A stretch of 64,000 nt of DNA, from the NCBI GenBank assembly GCA_029721435.1, contig CM056582.1, positions 43,916,611 through 43,980,610 on the forward strand, read 5' to 3'. The stretch's first letter is position 1, and every line of letters begins with the position of its first letter. This document shows, piece after piece, positions 61,120 to 64,000 of the stretch. The notes under the pieces were generated by a model. The model was given only the letters and a program-made list of their open reading frames with translations. It did not search any database and was not told the DNA's origin. This stretch comes from Gymnothorax reevesii (taxonomy: Eukaryota > Chordata > Actinopteri > Anguilliformes > Muraenidae). The position numbers and the translations under genes are program-made.

Positions 61120-63063
61120 ATGTCTGGAAAATCCCACAAGGCCATGGATGATGCCCACTGGCACAAACGCCTGCAAAAGTTTGCAGACACTGGCGTTTGG
61201 CCTTCCAGTGAGGGTAACAGACCTGCGCCCCGCCAGAAAAAGTGGCATCTTTATTATCAAATGGTAAACTTTTAAAAGAACACATTTCAAGTCAGAAAAA
61301 CACCCTAACTGAAATCAATTTTATTTTATTTCTAATATATAACTGGCATAGTAAGGGGTGGTAAATAAACATGTGATACTGTTTTTTAATACTAGTTTAC
61401 AGTTATAGTGTGCAATTTTGCAACTGATATTGCTACACTTTGTGGTTACAGATAGAGAAGTGTCCTCTTCGATTGAGAGGACAGGCTACCCTTCTTCAAG
61501 GATCCCAGAGCTGTTCCTGTGGATTTCACAAGGTAAACTTAATTAAATTCAACACACAACTAAAATGGTGATTGTATTTCATCTGAATGTTGGCTGCACA
61601 CTACTGTACTTATTACTGGTGTTTTTTTTTTTCAGGCAAGGGAGCATGCGAGGGCTTCTACATCTGGGGAAGAGCAATCTCAATCCAGTCAGTCCACAGG
61701 AGGACTGACTGGATCCACAGCCACTGCATCCACAGCTGTCTCATCAATGGGACCAAGTCCGGTAAAGAGGACAAAACTGGTATTGTCCATGGTAAATATA
61801 ACTTTCTTTATAAAGCCAAAAACCGTACAGTTATTAACAGATTATTACATTAACCTCTGAAATATGTATTTGTTTATATTTCTCTGTTGCTTTATTCAGT
61901 TTGAAAGATCGAGGTTTGGCTCCTATGTTCAAACCCCAAAGCCAAACCTCAATTCCCAGAGGAAAAAAGCTTCTCAGGTAAGTATTAAGGACTATAACTT
62001 AAGGTTCACAAAAATCTGTTGTGTTGTTTTGTATTTCAACTGTCTAAAACTGTCTACACAGACGCAAAGTAACCCTGGTTCTACTGCTGCTGCCACCACT
62101 TCCCCATCTCAATCTCCCTCTACAAACAACCTTCCATCTCCGCGCCATCATTCCCCTGTGTGTCCATCCCCATCTGACTTCTTCCTTGCTCCACCACCAG
62201 CGGTGAAAAGACCAGCCCCAGGTCTCCATGTGCCAGTGCTTGTGGCTGAGATGAACCCTGTAAGCTGCTTTTTAAATCTTTAACATAACCCATACTATTT
62301 TATCCATTCATATTGCTTCTCTTTATAACTATGCTCATATTTTATCACAGCAGGACCCCCCTCAGCCACAATGTTCTGTGGAGCTCCCTCTCTTGTGGCC
62401 AGAGACTATTCCAGTGCAAGATCACAAGTGGGTGTCTGCAGCTCTTTTTAAAGTTGGGGCAAGTGGAAAGCTGGAGCTGCGTGACACTTTACAGGTTTGG
62501 TACAACCCTCCTCCACCAGCCCTGTTGTACCACCAGGCTCCCACCCCTGACCGTTTTTTCTCCCACCGTCTCTTCTTGTGGATGCCGTATAGACTGTGGA
62601 AAGTGCGGTTGGTTTGTACCAACCTTACCTGTACAAGGCATCCACTTGCTGGGGGTGGCCTGCACAGGAGAGTCAGGAAGGTGCTAGACATTGACTGCTT
62701 CTATAACCTTGCTACAGAGACATTGATCTGCAGCAAGTGCAGAAGCAGCTATGTGTCTACTGGTCAGAACATTCTCCAGCAACTGGACCTGGCTCACCGA
62801 TCAGAGTTCAGGGTCATCCTCACTCGCAAGTGAGTCATGAAATAGACTGAATTATGTTTTTTTCTTTTCTTTTTTTTTGGAGAAATTTATTTGAATACTC
62901 TTTCATAGGTACGCCTGTGACATGCGTGTCATTCGCCTCTTGCGAGAAAGAACCCTTGGGAATGGGCCTGCACGCATCATCAGCCAGCTGAAGGAAAACC
63001 ACAGTGAGGTAAATTGTAAATTTCACAACAGCAATATAAACCAAGGACTATAATGCCACACGC

Positions 63064-63101
<38 letters not shown>

Positions 63102-64000
63102 AGACTTATTTCTTTGCAGTGGCTAATTCACTTGAAACACTCACCTCTACCTCTCAGTTGTTGCTCTGCTGGACTGATTAATATACCTTAACATACTGGT
63201 TAATTTATTCTTGATTCTAGGTATACTCCAGTAAAATATTAAATATCATCATCTATCCCTTATAAAAAATTAATATCATTACTGAATTACATTTTAGTCG
63301 TCTGTACTTTTTCAAAAGACCTGCTGACTCTGCTGTTTTAATAACGCCACTGTCACTTAAAAAGCACCACTGTGTTTTAGGTACTTTTGGATTTCCCCAC
63401 TTGGGTATCAGTAAAGGTGTATCTTCTGATTAATGTTATTTCAGGAGTGGCTCCAGTGTGTTGGAAGATACACCTCTGAGTGTATCGCCTTCATGTCCAA
63501 CCCCAGCCTGCGGCCGCCCTACTTCCAGGAGCCCCCACAGCCAGAAGTTATCCCCAGCTACAAATGGATCCTGACTGTTTACAGCCACGATATCCTTAAC
63601 AGGCTTGAGGATATCAATGCCCATATTACTAGTACATACGGATCCATTTTAAAACTGGACTCAACTAAAAAGGTTTGAACTGATCTCTGGACAACTGCAT
63701 TCTTAATTAAAGTTTAAATTCTGGTTTTGAAACGGTTATTTACTCCTAAGATTCTTTAGACTAGAGTATCACATCTTTGGCACATACGATCCTTGACATC
63801 ATTTCACCTGTTTAGAAATCGTTTTGCTTAGACAGAAATTGTTCATGATTCAGCTCATGCTGTACCAATACAATACCCTAAAAACTCTGTGTCTAATTAT
63901 TTATTTGCATTTTCAGATCACTAAGAAGTTGACAGGGCCTGCTAAAGGCACAGCACAATGGCTGACGTCAGTTGGAAATGAGGTGGGCCAGGTCCTCATC
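61120..64000 (+). CDS. DDE transposase-like protein, 5' exons (right copy, cut by window end)
   Basis: Coding exons: 61120-61263, 61452-61532, 61636-61791, 61900-61977, 62062-62259, 62351-62829, 62909-63008, 63445-63672 and 63917 to the window end. All are GT-AG and in frame. The ATG at 61120 directly follows a splice acceptor, so an untranslated first exon is likely upstream. Residues 1-219 are short Ser/Thr/Pro-rich exons with a CSCGF motif. Residues about 260-420 (W-Y-N-P-P, FLWMPYRLWK, CTNLTC, CSKCRSSY) resemble the uncharacterised DUF6729-type cysteine domain seen in many fish proteins; two CX2-4C pairs suggest zinc binding. The DDE domain begins with LDST in exon 63445-63672. Introns are short (80-440 bp). 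The exon at 62351 has a CAGCAG acceptor that could splice one codon later. Confidence 0.72.
63062..63094 (+). repeat. (CA)n microsatellite in intron
   Basis: CA dinucleotides with one CG near the start lie 50 bp after the donor at 63009, in the intron between exons 62909-63008 and 63445-63672. Confidence 0.93.

Larger units (their letters stand above)
60144..64000 (+). mobile_element. Dada-like DNA transposon, right copy, 5' portion
   Basis: It begins abruptly inside a tRNA-Phe gene with TCGCGG, the same 6 bp that ends the left copy. It contains a repeated CCAAT-type promoter region, an untranslated or intronic stretch (about 60420-61119, no coding signal seen) and exons 1-9 of the transposase gene. 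Bases 63212-64000 match 1-789 without a difference that I could find, so the two copies separated very recently or arose by duplication of the whole region. Confidence 0.6.

Overview
This is eukaryotic, almost certainly teleost fish, DNA. The reasons are spliced genes with GT-AG introns, fish-type Tc1/mariner elements with TA target duplications, and nuclear tRNA genes without encoded CCA in a dense tandem array. No bacterial-style gene organisation is present.

Layout. (1) 1-7527: the 3' part of a transposon-like element. It carries the last exons of a spliced gene (234-4605) encoding a DDE transposase-like protein, a deleted Tc1 element in the last intron (2186-2758), a dead 1.6-kb Tc1/mariner element just downstream (4707-6310), and an AT-rich tail with simple and dispersed repeats and a polypyrimidine tract. 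(2) 7528-60143: a 52.6-kb tandem array of 24 repeat units. Each unit carries tRNA-Phe(GAA) on + and tRNA-Asp(GTC) on -, followed by one or two tRNA-Ala(AGC) genes on -. I count 23 full-length Phe genes plus two edge fragments, 24 Asp and 36 Ala. Units are 2526 bp (12 units, two Ala genes) or 1836-1864 bp (12 units, one Ala gene). Several multi-unit blocks are themselves duplicated. Many copies carry substitutions that break tRNA stems or invariant positions; a minority look structurally sound. (3) 60144-64000: the 5' part of a second copy of the element, with a 32-bp-period CCAAT-type promoter and exons 1 to 9 of the same transposase gene. Its last 789 bp (63212-64000) read identical to bases 1-789.

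Main interpretation. Both array edges lie inside a tRNA-Phe gene. The right edge keeps tRNA nucleotides 1-7, the left edge resumes at nucleotide 14, and the six bases between (TAGCTC, the start of the A box, in intact copies) read TCGCGG at both edges. The simplest reading is a roughly 10.6-kb spliced DNA transposon inserted into the A box of tRNA-Phe genes with a 6-bp target duplication, with two copies separated by 52.6 kb of array. This matches the published behaviour of the Dada superfamily (DDE transposons that target snRNA and tRNA genes and make 6-7 bp duplications). The protein has the expected catalytic layout: D in LDST, D in YVDCGCC, a C/D(2)H-type DIWH motif, and E in SLESFH. The family assignment and the tRNA-Phe targeting are inferences; the junctions, exons and repeats are read directly.
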